Shown here one piece after another: positions 1 through 5,631 of a stretch of DNA of 17,297 nucleotides. The notes beneath the pieces were generated by a model. The model was not told where the DNA came from and searched no databases. It was given only the letters and a program-made list of their open reading frames with translations. The position numbers and the translations under genes were made by a program. How positions within the stretch are numbered: the stretch's first letter is position 1; every line of letters starts with the position of its first letter. Origin of the DNA: ATZT02 sp046046315 (lineage in GTDB: Bacteria > Actinomycetota > Actinomycetes > S36-B12 > UBA5976). The stretch is from NCBI GenBank assembly GCA_046046315.1, contig JBJOKB010000041.1, forward strand, positions 1 to 17,297, written 5' to 3'.

Positions 1-707
1 GCGTAATTGAAAAGCAGAAATGGGATTGCTACTCCAAAAAGTCCTGCCAAAAGTGCAGCTATCCAGTATTTAATTTCAACAGTTGCAGCATTGTTGAAAT
101 TAGATTTTGTGCTAAAGAAAACTATTAAGGCAAAAACAGTTCCAACTAGGAGCTGACCAAAAACTAAATCAACCACATTGTTTTCTGTGGCATAAAGTCT
201 TGCCACAATCACATAAAAAGAAGCAGAAAGTGCAGCTGCGGTAAATGCAAATACTCCTAACCAATTATCAACCCCACTATTGCTAACTCCAGAAACTGCT
301 AAAACCACCCCAAAGAAACCCATCAAGATAGAAAATACAATTCGAGGTGATATTTTTTCTTTCAAAAATAAGGCACCGATTATCGCTACAAAAAATACTT
401 CTGTCGCCATCACTATTAATCCAGTAGAAACCGTGCCATTGGCATAACCAATATTTCCAAAAAGATAGGTAAGCCCAGGTTCGAGCAGACCCAAGGCCAA
501 GGCGATCTTCCAGCGCAATTTAAGTTTTCGAACCTTGATCAATACATATAGAGCAACAAATGCAAAACCAATCGAGATTTCCAGCAATAGCAATTGCGTG
601 ATGCTGAAGGCATCTAGTGCCATATCAGCGAAGGGATTTCCTAAACCCCAGGACAACATTGACGCAATAAGTGCGACTAATCCACGCGTGGAAATTGTGT
701 TATTCAT
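1..707 (-). CDS. EamA/DMT-family membrane transporter, 3' end cut by window edge
   Basis: The frame starts at an ATG (705-707) and stays open to the left edge, giving about 235 residues without a stop, so the C-terminus is missing. The protein is almost entirely hydrophobic helices separated by short loops, consistent with about 8 of the 10 helices of a drug/metabolite transporter. Residues around 75-120 (LEPGLTYLFGNIGYANG, then a helix, then ALFLKEKIS) match the end of the first EamA repeat, and a second repeat starts near residue 145. The family exports small metabolites or amino acids across the cytoplasmic membrane; the substrate cannot be read from sequence. A TTGACA promoter lies just upstream, and the gene is divergent from the H1-like gene. 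Family call is fairly sure, substrate unknown. Confidence 0.85.
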   Translation of the reverse strand, partial: MNNTISTRGLVALIASMLSWGLGNPFADMALDAFSITQLLLLEISIGFAFVALYVLIKVRKLKLRWKIALALGLLEPGLTYLFGNIGYANGTVSTGLIVMATEVFFVAIIGALFLKEKISPRIVFSILMGFFGVVLAVSGVSNSGVDNWLGVFAFTAAALSASFYVIVARLYATENNVVDLVFGQLLVGTVFALIVFFSTKSNFNNAATVEIKYWIAALLAGLFGVAIPFLLFNY

Positions 708-717
708 GTGACTCAAG

Positions 718-747
718 ATTAGTGGATTTAGGCAACAAGATTGTCAA
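718..747 (-). promoter_or_regulatory. putative promoter for the EamA transporter gene
   Basis: On the minus strand a perfect -35 hexamer TTGACA (742-747) is followed after 18 bases by ACTAAT (718-723), a 4/6 match to TATAAT. The ATG lies 10 bases further on, so the transcript would have a very short leader or none. No good Shine-Dalgarno precedes the ATG, which fits leaderless translation, common in actinobacteria. Inferred from sequence only. Confidence 0.4.
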
Positions 748-831
748 TAAATTGAGGGTGAAAAAGCGGGTACTGATTGGATATTTTCCTGGATATAGTG
801 CGAGAATATTGGAAGTAATTCCACCCCGTAC

Positions 832-836
832 GGAGG
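832..836 (+). promoter_or_regulatory. Shine-Dalgarno site fixing the GTG start of the H1-like gene
   Basis: GGAGG lies four bases (ATAA) before the GTG at 841. This is a strong ribosome-binding site and the reason for choosing that GTG rather than an internal codon. A TATAGT sequence at 794-799 could be the -10 element for the gene, but no convincing -35 is visible. Confidence 0.65.
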
Positions 837-840
837 ATAA

Positions 841-1161
841 GTGGCAGCACGTAAGAAGTCAAAGAAAAGCTCAAGCAAGAAGAGCTCAAAGCGCAAGGTA
901 GCAAAGAAGAAATCTGCAAAGAAATCTTCAAGCAAAAAAACCGTAAAGCGTAAAGCAACAAAGAAGAAATCTGCAAAGAAATCTTCAAAGAAAAAAGTTG
1001 CTAAAAAGAAAGTTGCAAAGAAGAAGACTGCTAAGAAGAAATCTGCAAAGAAATCTTCAAAGAAAAAGTCATCTAAGAAATCTGCTCCAAAGGTTGCAGC
1101 ACCAGCTGCTCCAGCTGCAGATGCTCCAGCACCATCACCATTCAACCCACTTAGCTGGTAA
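841..1161 (+). CDS. histone H1-like lysine-rich repeat protein
   Basis: Predicted 106-residue DNA-binding protein beginning at a GTG with a strong GGAGG site. About 42 residues are lysine and 3 arginine, and only one is acidic (Asp94). Residues 4-80 are runs of KK/KKK separated by SS, SA, VA or TA, the composition of bacterial H1-like proteins and of the C-terminal tails of actinobacterial HU-type proteins. Residues 82-99 switch to an Ala/Pro-rich stretch and the protein ends FNPLSW. No globular HU or lsr2 domain is present, so this is a stand-alone tail-like protein. The expected role is nonspecific binding and compaction of DNA, or possibly RNA. Three exact 28-base repeats occur inside the gene. 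Low-complexity composition means homology cannot be judged by eye. Confidence 0.8.
   Translation: MAARKKSKKSSSKKSSKRKVAKKKSAKKSSSKKTVKRKATKKKSAKKSSKKKVAKKKVAKKKTAKKKSAKKSSKKKSSKKSAPKVAAPAAPAADAPAPSPFNPLSW
904..1060 (+). repeat. three exact 28-base in-frame direct repeats in the H1-like gene
   Basis: The same 28 bases, starting AAGAAGAAATCTGCAAAG and ending AAATCTTCAA, occur at 904-931, 961-988 and 1033-1060. Offsets are 57 and 72 bases, both multiples of three, and each copy encodes KKKSAKKSS. Synonymous positions are identical, so these are recent duplications or are kept uniform by recombination, rather than only convergent composition. Confidence 0.9.
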
Positions 1162-1180
1162 TTAAAGCTATTTAGTTGTT

Positions 1181-1230
1181 TGGCTTAAACGTTTAAGGCC
1201 ATTTCGCAAGAAATTGCGAAGTGGCCTTAA
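1181..1230 (+). terminator. strong hairpin between the H1-like gene and the secreted-protein gene
   Basis: Bases 1193-1209 pair with 1214-1230 to form a 17-bp stem, with a single T-G wobble, closed by a GAAA tetraloop. It lies 31 bases after the H1-like stop codon and ends 6 bases before the next gene's AAGGAG. No T-tract follows, so it is not a textbook intrinsic terminator, although actinobacterial terminators often lack one. It could also stabilise the upstream mRNA or attenuate the downstream gene. The segment 1181-1188 can pair instead with 1193-1201, giving a mutually exclusive smaller hairpin. Confidence 0.5.
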
Positions 1231-1246
1231 CTAATGAAGGAGAGTA

Positions 1247-1696
1247 ATGAGAAAGAAGTTATTAATTGTTTTAACTTCTCTATCTATTTCCTTTTCAACA
1301 CTTGGCCCTGCAAACGCTTTTGTTCCCAAAGCCAAATGTAAAGCTGACGGAACTAAATGTTCGAAGAAAGCAAATACGCAAGCTTTGAGAAATTTTGCCA
1401 TTGTGGATAATCAACATTATTTAAATGAACATAATTATCGAGTTCTAGGAAAAATTACTGCACCAGAAATGGCAAGTAAAGAATTTGCTGCCGCAAGCAA
1501 AATTTTGAAATACTCACAATCTTCTTATGGCGTTTGCTCTGAATTGTTATTACAAATGTCAAACCTTTACGCTGCCCGTGCCGCTACTTATGATCCAGCA
1601 GATCAAGTAGATGTCAGAGCTAATCTCAATGGACAGGTTGTGGCGTTAGAAGATCAAGTTCATGCAAACTGCAATCAAATAAAAATGCGTTGGTAA
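1247..1696 (+). CDS. small secreted protein of unknown function, four cysteines
   Basis: 149 residues, not recognised. Residues 1-24 are a clear Sec signal peptide: MRKK, a hydrophobic core (LLIVLTSLSISFSTL) and a likely cut after ANA (residue 24). The mature part is about 125 residues with four cysteines (31, 38, 97, 142), which could form two disulfides outside the membrane. It is polar and probably helical, with no transmembrane segment, lipobox or catalytic motif that I recognise. The ATG is preceded by AAGGAGA (1237-1243), an unusually close spacing. It lies downstream of the H1-like gene, separated by the hairpin, and converges with a thioredoxin-like gene only one base away. A link to that oxidoreductase as a disulfide client is speculation. 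Confidence 0.8.
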   Translation: MRKKLLIVLTSLSISFSTLGPANAFVPKAKCKADGTKCSKKANTQALRNFAIVDNQHYLNEHNYRVLGKITAPEMASKEFAAASKILKYSQSSYGVCSELLLQMSNLYAARAATYDPADQVDVRANLNGQVVALEDQVHANCNQIKMRW

Positions 1697-1697
1697 T

Positions 1698-2273
1698 TTA
1701 GTAAGAAATTAGTTTTCCAATAACTCTGTTTGTAAAATCTTCAGGACTTCCAACTGGGCCAGTAATTCTCTCGATTAATTTTCCATCTTTATCAAGAAGT
1801 AGTGTTATTGGTAAACCGTTAATCGCATAAAATTCTCTTAATAAACTTCTTGGATCTTGCACGCTGGGAAATGGCAATTGCCATTGATAAGCAGCAGCAA
1901 TCGCATCTTTTTCATTATCTTGATAGGCAATTCCTAGAAAATTAACTTTGCCATTTAACTTTTTAAAGGCTGCATTAAAAGCCACCGCATCGTCTGCGCA
2001 AACTGTGCACCAAGAAGCCCAAAGACTAATTACCAGAGGTAGGTCTTTTGGTAAACCGGCAAGATTAACCATTTCGCCATGTCCAAGACATTGCAGAACT
2101 GCGGCCGCAATTTGATTACGTGATTGACTTGTTGCAATTTCAGATTCAGGACATCTTGGCATCAAATAATTAGTGGCATCGTTTTCTATAAATGAGCCTC
2201 GTGACGACGCAGTGCCAGAGCAAGCAACTGTGAGAAGTGCCAGAAGTGGAATGAACAATTTTTTGGTCTTCAT
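1698..2273 (-). CDS. TlpA/ResA-like thioredoxin-fold lipoprotein
   Basis: 191 residues from the ATG at 2273; an in-frame TTG at 2285 is a weaker alternative start. The N-terminus is a lipoprotein signal (KTKKLFIPLLALLTVAC) with a lipidated Cys18. The thioredoxin domain starts near residue 70. WASWCTVC at 85-92 carries the redox pair Cys89 and Cys92, and GLPIT at 153-157 supplies the cis-proline. This is the layout of TlpA/ResA/AhpC-TSA-like proteins that reduce or exchange disulfides outside the cytoplasmic membrane, for example in cytochrome c maturation or disulfide repair. Two extra cysteines (41 and 62) lie in the N-terminal extension and might form a structural disulfide. No cytochrome-biogenesis genes are nearby, so the substrate is unknown. 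Confidence 0.9.
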   Translation of the reverse strand: MKTKKLFIPLLALLTVACSGTASSRGSFIENDATNYLMPRCPESEIATSQSRNQIAAAVLQCLGHGEMVNLAGLPKDLPLVISLWASWCTVCADDAVAFNAAFKKLNGKVNFLGIAYQDNEKDAIAAAYQWQLPFPSVQDPRSLLREFYAINGLPITLLLDKDGKLIERITGPVGSPEDFTNRVIGKLISY

Positions 2274-2375
2274 CTCAAGACACAAGATTACTCATCAGTT
2301 TGTTTAGGCAATATTCACCTCAGCCTCAAGTGAAATTAGCCGATAAATTTTGCAAATTTGTAATAGATTTGCATA
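2274..2375. promoter_or_regulatory. divergent intergenic region between the TlpA-like and MIP genes
   Basis: About 100 AT-rich bases must hold promoters for both genes. On the plus strand TAATAG (2361-2366) lies 9 bases before the MIP ATG and could be a -10 element for a leaderless transcript, as there is no Shine-Dalgarno. On the minus strand TAATCT ends 11 bases before the TlpA-like ATG and could play the same role. No convincing -35 hexamers are seen for either. Confidence 0.3.
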
Positions 2376-3044
2376 ATGGCCCAAAAACCTAATTTAAAAA
2401 ATATATTCTTCGCAGAATTCATAGGGTCAATTATTTTATTAATGACCATCGTTGGCGCAGGAATTATGGCTGATCAGGTTTCAGGTGATGACGGGGTTTC
2501 TATGTTTATCACCGTTACCTGCATCGCGATTTCGTTAGGTCTAATAATTAAACTATTTCGTCCTATCAGTGATGGTCACTTTAATCCTCTGGTCTCAATT
2601 TCACATTTAATCTCAAAAAAAATAGGTGCTCAACGGGCACTAATTATGATAATTGCTCAATTTAGTGGAGCAATTATTGGAACATTATTGGCTAATTTAA
2701 TGTTTGATCTGCCAATCATTTCTATATCTAAATTGGATAGATTAGGAAATCATATTTATTTTGCTGAATTTATATCTACTGTGGGCTTGTTCATCGTGTT
2801 AAAAATAATTGACAACAACACAAACTTAGATCCGTCAATAATTATACCTATTTTTATAGCCCCTGCTATTTTTTATACTTCTTCAACAGCTTTTGTAAAT
2901 CCATCAGTCACTATTGCCAGAACTCTGAGTGATACTTTTACAGGCATTTCACCTGCCTCAGTTCCCTATTTCTTAATCGTACAAATTATTGGTGCATTTA
3001 TCGGTGTATTTATTTCCAAGGGACTTTTCAGTCATTCAAAGTAA
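2376..3044 (+). CDS. MIP (aquaporin/glycerol-facilitator) family channel with altered NPA motifs
   Basis: 222 residues with about six transmembrane helices (roughly 11-32, 40-61, 85-110, 127-146, 153-172, 196-218). Two half-helix motifs mark the MIP fold: HFNPLVS, with Asn70-Pro71-Leu72, and FVNPSVTIARTLSDTF, with Asn175-Pro176-Ser177. The first NPA is therefore NPL and the second NPS, and the residue after the second motif is Val178 rather than the arginine of the classic selectivity filter (Arg182 comes four later). MIP proteins conduct water, glycerol or small neutral solutes such as arsenite. The NPxVTxARTLSDTFxGI form resembles an actinobacterial aquaporin-like subgroup, by memory of the pattern. 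Passive channel in the cytoplasmic membrane; solute unknown. The ATG has no Shine-Dalgarno. No arsenic genes are adjacent. Confidence 0.85.
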   Translation: MAQKPNLKNIFFAEFIGSIILLMTIVGAGIMADQVSGDDGVSMFITVTCIAISLGLIIKLFRPISDGHFNPLVSISHLISKKIGAQRALIMIIAQFSGAIIGTLLANLMFDLPIISISKLDRLGNHIYFAEFISTVGLFIVLKIIDNNTNLDPSIIIPIFIAPAIFYTSSTAFVNPSVTIARTLSDTFTGISPASVPYFLIVQIIGAFIGVFISKGLFSHSK

Positions 3045-3058
3045 ATTTATTACTTTTT
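3038..3058. terminator. weak AT-rich hairpin shared by two convergent genes
   Basis: AAAGTAA (3038-3044) pairs with TTACTTT (3050-3056) around a 5-base loop, and the T-run continues to 3058. The hairpin covers the stop codons of both the MIP gene and the convergent membrane-protein gene, so it could end transcription both ways. The stem has one G-C pair, so function is uncertain. Confidence 0.3.
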
Positions 3059-3406
3059 AAATCTATTTCCAATTAATCTGCCCACAAACATAGGAACGGC
3101 AACCAGCATCGCCATCCAAATTGGGGATTCACCTAAAAAGGTCCATACAGTTTCACCTTGTGAAGGATCCGTTGCTGGACCAGGGATTATTTTAATTAAT
3201 ACGGCTGATCCATAAACCACATTCAACAAAACCGTTGAGGCAATCCAGAGAAACCAAATCTTTGCTGGACGATAAATAAAGCCTGCAATGATTGAGAGTG
3301 GAAAAGCCACAGTTAAAAATTCGCCAAAACGTAATGAAACCAGTAATGGGAAAAGTGGAGTAATTGCCAAAATCTTAAAATTCTTTTTGTTTAACAGTTC
3401 TTTCAC
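3050..3406 (-). CDS. small polytopic membrane protein, unknown function
   Basis: 118 residues starting at a GTG (MKELLNKKNFKIL). It has about four hydrophobic segments (roughly 12-28, 30-47, 50-72, 93-113) and positively charged ends (KELLNKK at the N-terminus, RFKK at the C-terminus). A short polar loop at 76-90 contains PGPATDPSQGETVW. I do not recognise a family and see no catalytic or metal-binding motif. The start lies 32 bases downstream of the tRNA gene on the same strand with only a weak purine-rich site before it, so it may be transcribed with the tRNA. It converges with the MIP channel gene 5 bases away. Reality as a gene is supported by consistent membrane topology and tight packing with neighbours. 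Confidence 0.7.
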   Translation of the reverse strand: MKELLNKKNFKILAITPLFPLLVSLRFGEFLTVAFPLSIIAGFIYRPAKIWFLWIASTVLLNVVYGSAVLIKIIPGPATDPSQGETVWTFLGESPIWMAMLVAVPMFVGRLIGNRFKK

Positions 3407-3438
3407 AAGTTATTTTCCGCTTCGTTATTTTTAATGAG

Positions 3439-3512
3439 TGCCCTCGGTGGGACTCGAACCCACACTTGACAGATTTTAAGTCTGTTGCCTCTGCCGATTG
3501 GGCTACGAGGGC
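3439..3512 (-). tRNA. tRNA with UAA anticodon (Leu), short variable loop
   Basis: 74 bases fold into a full cloverleaf. The acceptor GCCCTCG pairs perfectly with CGAGGGC and the discriminator is A. The D arm is GCC/GGC with G18G19. The anticodon stem ACAGA/TCTGT closes the loop CTTAAAA, giving anticodon TAA that reads UUA. The T arm is GTGGG/CCCAC around TTCGAGT. CCA is not encoded. The variable region is only CAAGT (5 bases), whereas canonical bacterial leucine tRNAs are class II with a long variable arm. The 3-bp D stem with enlarged loop is Leu/Ser-like, and A73 is what leucyl-tRNA synthetase needs. UUA codons are frequent in this window. It follows the ppx/UDG genes on the same strand. 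Confidence 0.92.
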
Positions 3513-3530
3513 AATAGGAACAGATTACTT

Positions 3531-4238
3531 TTAGGTCGTAATCAGTTTGCGAGCGGTTCCAAATACCTGATCCAACATCGCTTCGGTAAGTCTGCCAGTA
3601 AAGGTATTTTGCTGGCTTGGGTGATAGCTTCCTAAGAGTGTAATTTGCTGATTTTGCTTAAGATAAACACATTTTGCTCCATGTGAAAACTTAACTTTTT
3701 CTTTCGAATTAAATCCTTGTTCCACCAAAATATCAACCGCAGCCTTCCAGGCAAAACTTCCTAAAGCAACAACTACTTTCAAATCTTTTTCTATGAAGTT
3801 CCATTCCAAATCCATCCACTTATTACATGTATCTCGTTCCTTAATTGTGGGCTTGTTATCTGGAGGAGCACACCTAACTGCCGTTATTACTCGTGCCTCA
3901 GATAATTTCAAACCATCTTTTTTGTTTATTGATTGAGCTTGATTAGCAAAACCGGCTTTATGCATAGCTCTAAATAACCATTCACCGCTTCGATCTCCTG
4001 TGAATATTCGACCCGTTCTGTTTGCGCCGTGAGCTCCAGGAGCTAATCCAATTACTAATAATTTTGGTTTTTTATCACCAAATCCTGGAACTGGTTTGCC
4101 CCAATAAGTTTCGTTTTCATACGATTTTCTTTTTTCCCGAGCAACATCCTTGGTCCACTTAACAAGTCTGGGACACTTTTTGCAATTACATATTGCTTCT
4201 TCTAATTGAGTTAAATTCTTTATTGGACTTGCGACCAA
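3531..4238 (-). CDS. uracil-DNA glycosylase, family 5 (UdgB-like) with Fe-S cluster
   Basis: 235 residues. It removes uracil and other deaminated bases from DNA to start base-excision repair in the cytoplasm. Motif A and its surroundings (residues 64-85, GLAPGAHGANRTGRIFTGDR) match the family-5 pattern GLAPxxHGxNRTGRxFTGDRSG. The HPSQQN motif at 206-211 is motif B. Four cysteines placed as Fe-S ligands are Cys19, Cys22, Cys123 and Cys138. The conserved motif-A position GLAPA reads GLAPG here. The only possible start between the upstream in-frame stop and the Fe-S cysteines is a TTG at 4238, which puts the first 19 bases inside the end of the ppx gene and suggests coupled translation. The tRNA gene lies 18 bases beyond its stop. 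Confidence 0.9.
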   Translation of the reverse strand: MVASPIKNLTQLEEAICNCKKCPRLVKWTKDVAREKRKSYENETYWGKPVPGFGDKKPKLLVIGLAPGAHGANRTGRIFTGDRSGEWLFRAMHKAGFANQAQSINKKDGLKLSEARVITAVRCAPPDNKPTIKERDTCNKWMDLEWNFIEKDLKVVVALGSFAWKAAVDILVEQGFNSKEKVKFSHGAKCVYLKQNQQITLLGSYHPSQQNTFTGRLTEAMLDQVFGTARKLITT

Positions 4239-5143
4239 GCCACACCATCCAAAATATCTCTTTCACTGGCAATCAAAGTTTTGGCGCCAATTCCTTTCAT
4301 TACTTCATCAAGCACAATTGATCCTGCTGTAATGACTTCAATTCTTCCTTCATGCATGTAAGGCAAAGCACCTCTTTGAGAAGGAGTTAAGGAAATAAAG
4401 TCTTGAGCAGTTTTACTAATTTGTTCTGCAGTAATGATTGCACCGTGTAATACATCTGGATCATAAGTTTTCAAATTTAAAACATGAGCTGCAACAGTTG
4501 TTACTGTTCCGGCAACTCCCACCACACTTTGAGCTTTTTGCCAGTCAACTTTATCTGCAGCAAGTTTTAGCGCTTTTCTAACATCATTTCTAATTGCTTC
4601 TTCCTGGACTTTGGTTGGATTTCCTCCAGGGGTATGTCTTTCAGTCATACGCACACATCCCACATCCATGGAATAAGCACCGATTGGTTCTGTGTCTCCA
4701 ATTACTAATTCAGTTGAACCTCCGCCTAAATCAATTACTAAAAAGGGAGCTTTATGGTTTTGTCTTAACGATCTTGTTGCTCCATCAAAAGATAAAGCTG
4801 CTTCTTCAACTCCTGCTATAACTTCTGGAACTATTCTTAGACGATCAACGACTCCTTTTATAAACATAGTTTTATTTTGGGCATCTCTAGTTGCACTTGT
4901 TGCCACAAAGCGAACATGTTCAACATTGTGTTTATTAAGTAATCGTTCATATTCATCAATTGCTTTAAAAGTTCTAGCTAAAGCCCCTAGAGAAAAAGCT
5001 TGAGTTTTATCAACACCTTCCCCTAATCTAACTATTCTCATTTCACGAACAACATCAGTTGCACTATTTGTAGCTTTATCAATATCAGAAATTAATAAAC
5101 GTATGGAATTTGTTCCACAATCAATGGCAGCAACTCTTTTCAC
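4220..5143 (-). CDS. ppx: Ppx/GppA family phosphatase (exopolyphosphatase / pppGpp phosphohydrolase)
   Basis: 307 residues from the GTG at 5143. The protein has the ASKHA fold: phosphate-1 loop AAIDCGTNSIRLL (5-17), the second phosphate loop LVIDLGGGSTELVIGD (135-150), and VAGTVTTVAA (210-219). It hydrolyses terminal phosphates of polyphosphate and/or pppGpp, affecting phosphate storage and the stringent response. The length suits short actinobacterial Ppx1/Ppx2-type enzymes that lack the HD-like C-terminal domain of E. coli Ppx. The start was chosen because GTG overlaps the DUF501 stop as GTGA, has AAGGAAAG just upstream and gives the usual MKRVAAIDCG N-terminus; an upstream TTG at 5176 would add 11 residues. 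Polyphosphate versus pppGpp preference cannot be read from sequence. Confidence 0.92.
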   Translation of the reverse strand: MKRVAAIDCGTNSIRLLISDIDKATNSATDVVREMRIVRLGEGVDKTQAFSLGALARTFKAIDEYERLLNKHNVEHVRFVATSATRDAQNKTMFIKGVVDRLRIVPEVIAGVEEAALSFDGATRSLRQNHKAPFLVIDLGGGSTELVIGDTEPIGAYSMDVGCVRMTERHTPGGNPTKVQEEAIRNDVRKALKLAADKVDWQKAQSVVGVAGTVTTVAAHVLNLKTYDPDVLHGAIITAEQISKTAQDFISLTPSQRGALPYMHEGRIEVITAGSIVLDEVMKGIGAKTLIASERDILDGVAWSQVQ

Positions 5144-5631
5144 TGACTTTCCTTCACACACGTTTTGGTAGCCCAATTGCCAAGTCTTACTAAAGCATCA
5201 TCTCCCACAGGATTTACACCGGGACCAACTGCTAAAGAGTGAGCAACTAAAGCATGCAGGCATTTAACACGATTAGGCATTCCTCCGGCAGAAATATCTG
5301 TAATCTCATCGACTAAACCGAATTTGTTTCTGCGTTCTAAATAATCAATATGTGCTTTTTTGTATTGTTCTGAAAATTCTTTGTCTGTTGCAAGTCTTTC
5401 TTCGTACTCTTTCATTAAGCCTGATGCTTCAAGAGTTCCAATCATAGAATTTAAATTTGCGCAGGTTAAATAAAAATGTGTTGGAAAAGGTTCACCATCT
5501 GGCAATGAAGGTTTTGTTGCCACCACAGTTGGTTTTCCACAAGAACATCTATTAGCAACTTCGATAACACCTCTTGGTGTTCTACCTAATTGCAAAGTTA
5601 TTGAATCAATATCTTCTTGAGCAAAACTCAT
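5140..5631 (-). CDS. DUF501 family protein
   Basis: 163 residues. It matches the actinobacterial DUF501 family found between the DivIC/FtsB-like gene and ppx. Conserved elements are LGRTPRGVIEVANRCSCG (15-32), FPTHFYLTCANLN (49-61) and the C-terminal block GGMPNRVKCLHALVAHSLA (116-134), followed by GPGVNPVGDDAL. Cys29, Cys31, Cys57, Cys124 with His126 and His131 are well placed to bind a metal or cluster, but that is inference. Function is unknown. The ATG overlaps the upstream stop as ATGA, and the stop overlaps the ppx GTG as GTGA, so the three genes are translationally coupled. Their conserved clustering suggests a link to cell division or polyphosphate/stringent control, unproven. Confidence 0.9.
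   Translation of the reverse strand: MSFAQEDIDSITLQLGRTPRGVIEVANRCSCGKPTVVATKPSLPDGEPFPTHFYLTCANLNSMIGTLEASGLMKEYEERLATDKEFSEQYKKAHIDYLERRNKFGLVDEITDISAGGMPNRVKCLHALVAHSLAVGPGVNPVGDDALVRLGNWATKTCVKESQ

Noticed and set aside
904..1060. Spaced direct repeats resembling a small CRISPR array
   Set aside because: The units are in frame inside a coding gene, the spacers are the same lysine-rich composition and the spacing is a multiple of three.
744..1145. A long minus-strand open frame rich in Phe and Asp opposite the H1-like gene
   Set aside because: It is the mirror of the lysine-codon repeats (AAG/AAA read as CTT/TTT), with no ribosome-binding site and a composition unlike any protein.
1694..1711. 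TAATTT/AAATTA stem between two convergent genes as a terminator
   Set aside because: The 6-bp, all A-T stem is too weak to call in an AT-rich genome.
3439..3512. tRNA as an integration site for a mobile element
   Set aside because: No integrase gene, no second copy of the tRNA 3' end and no phage-like gene occur in the window.
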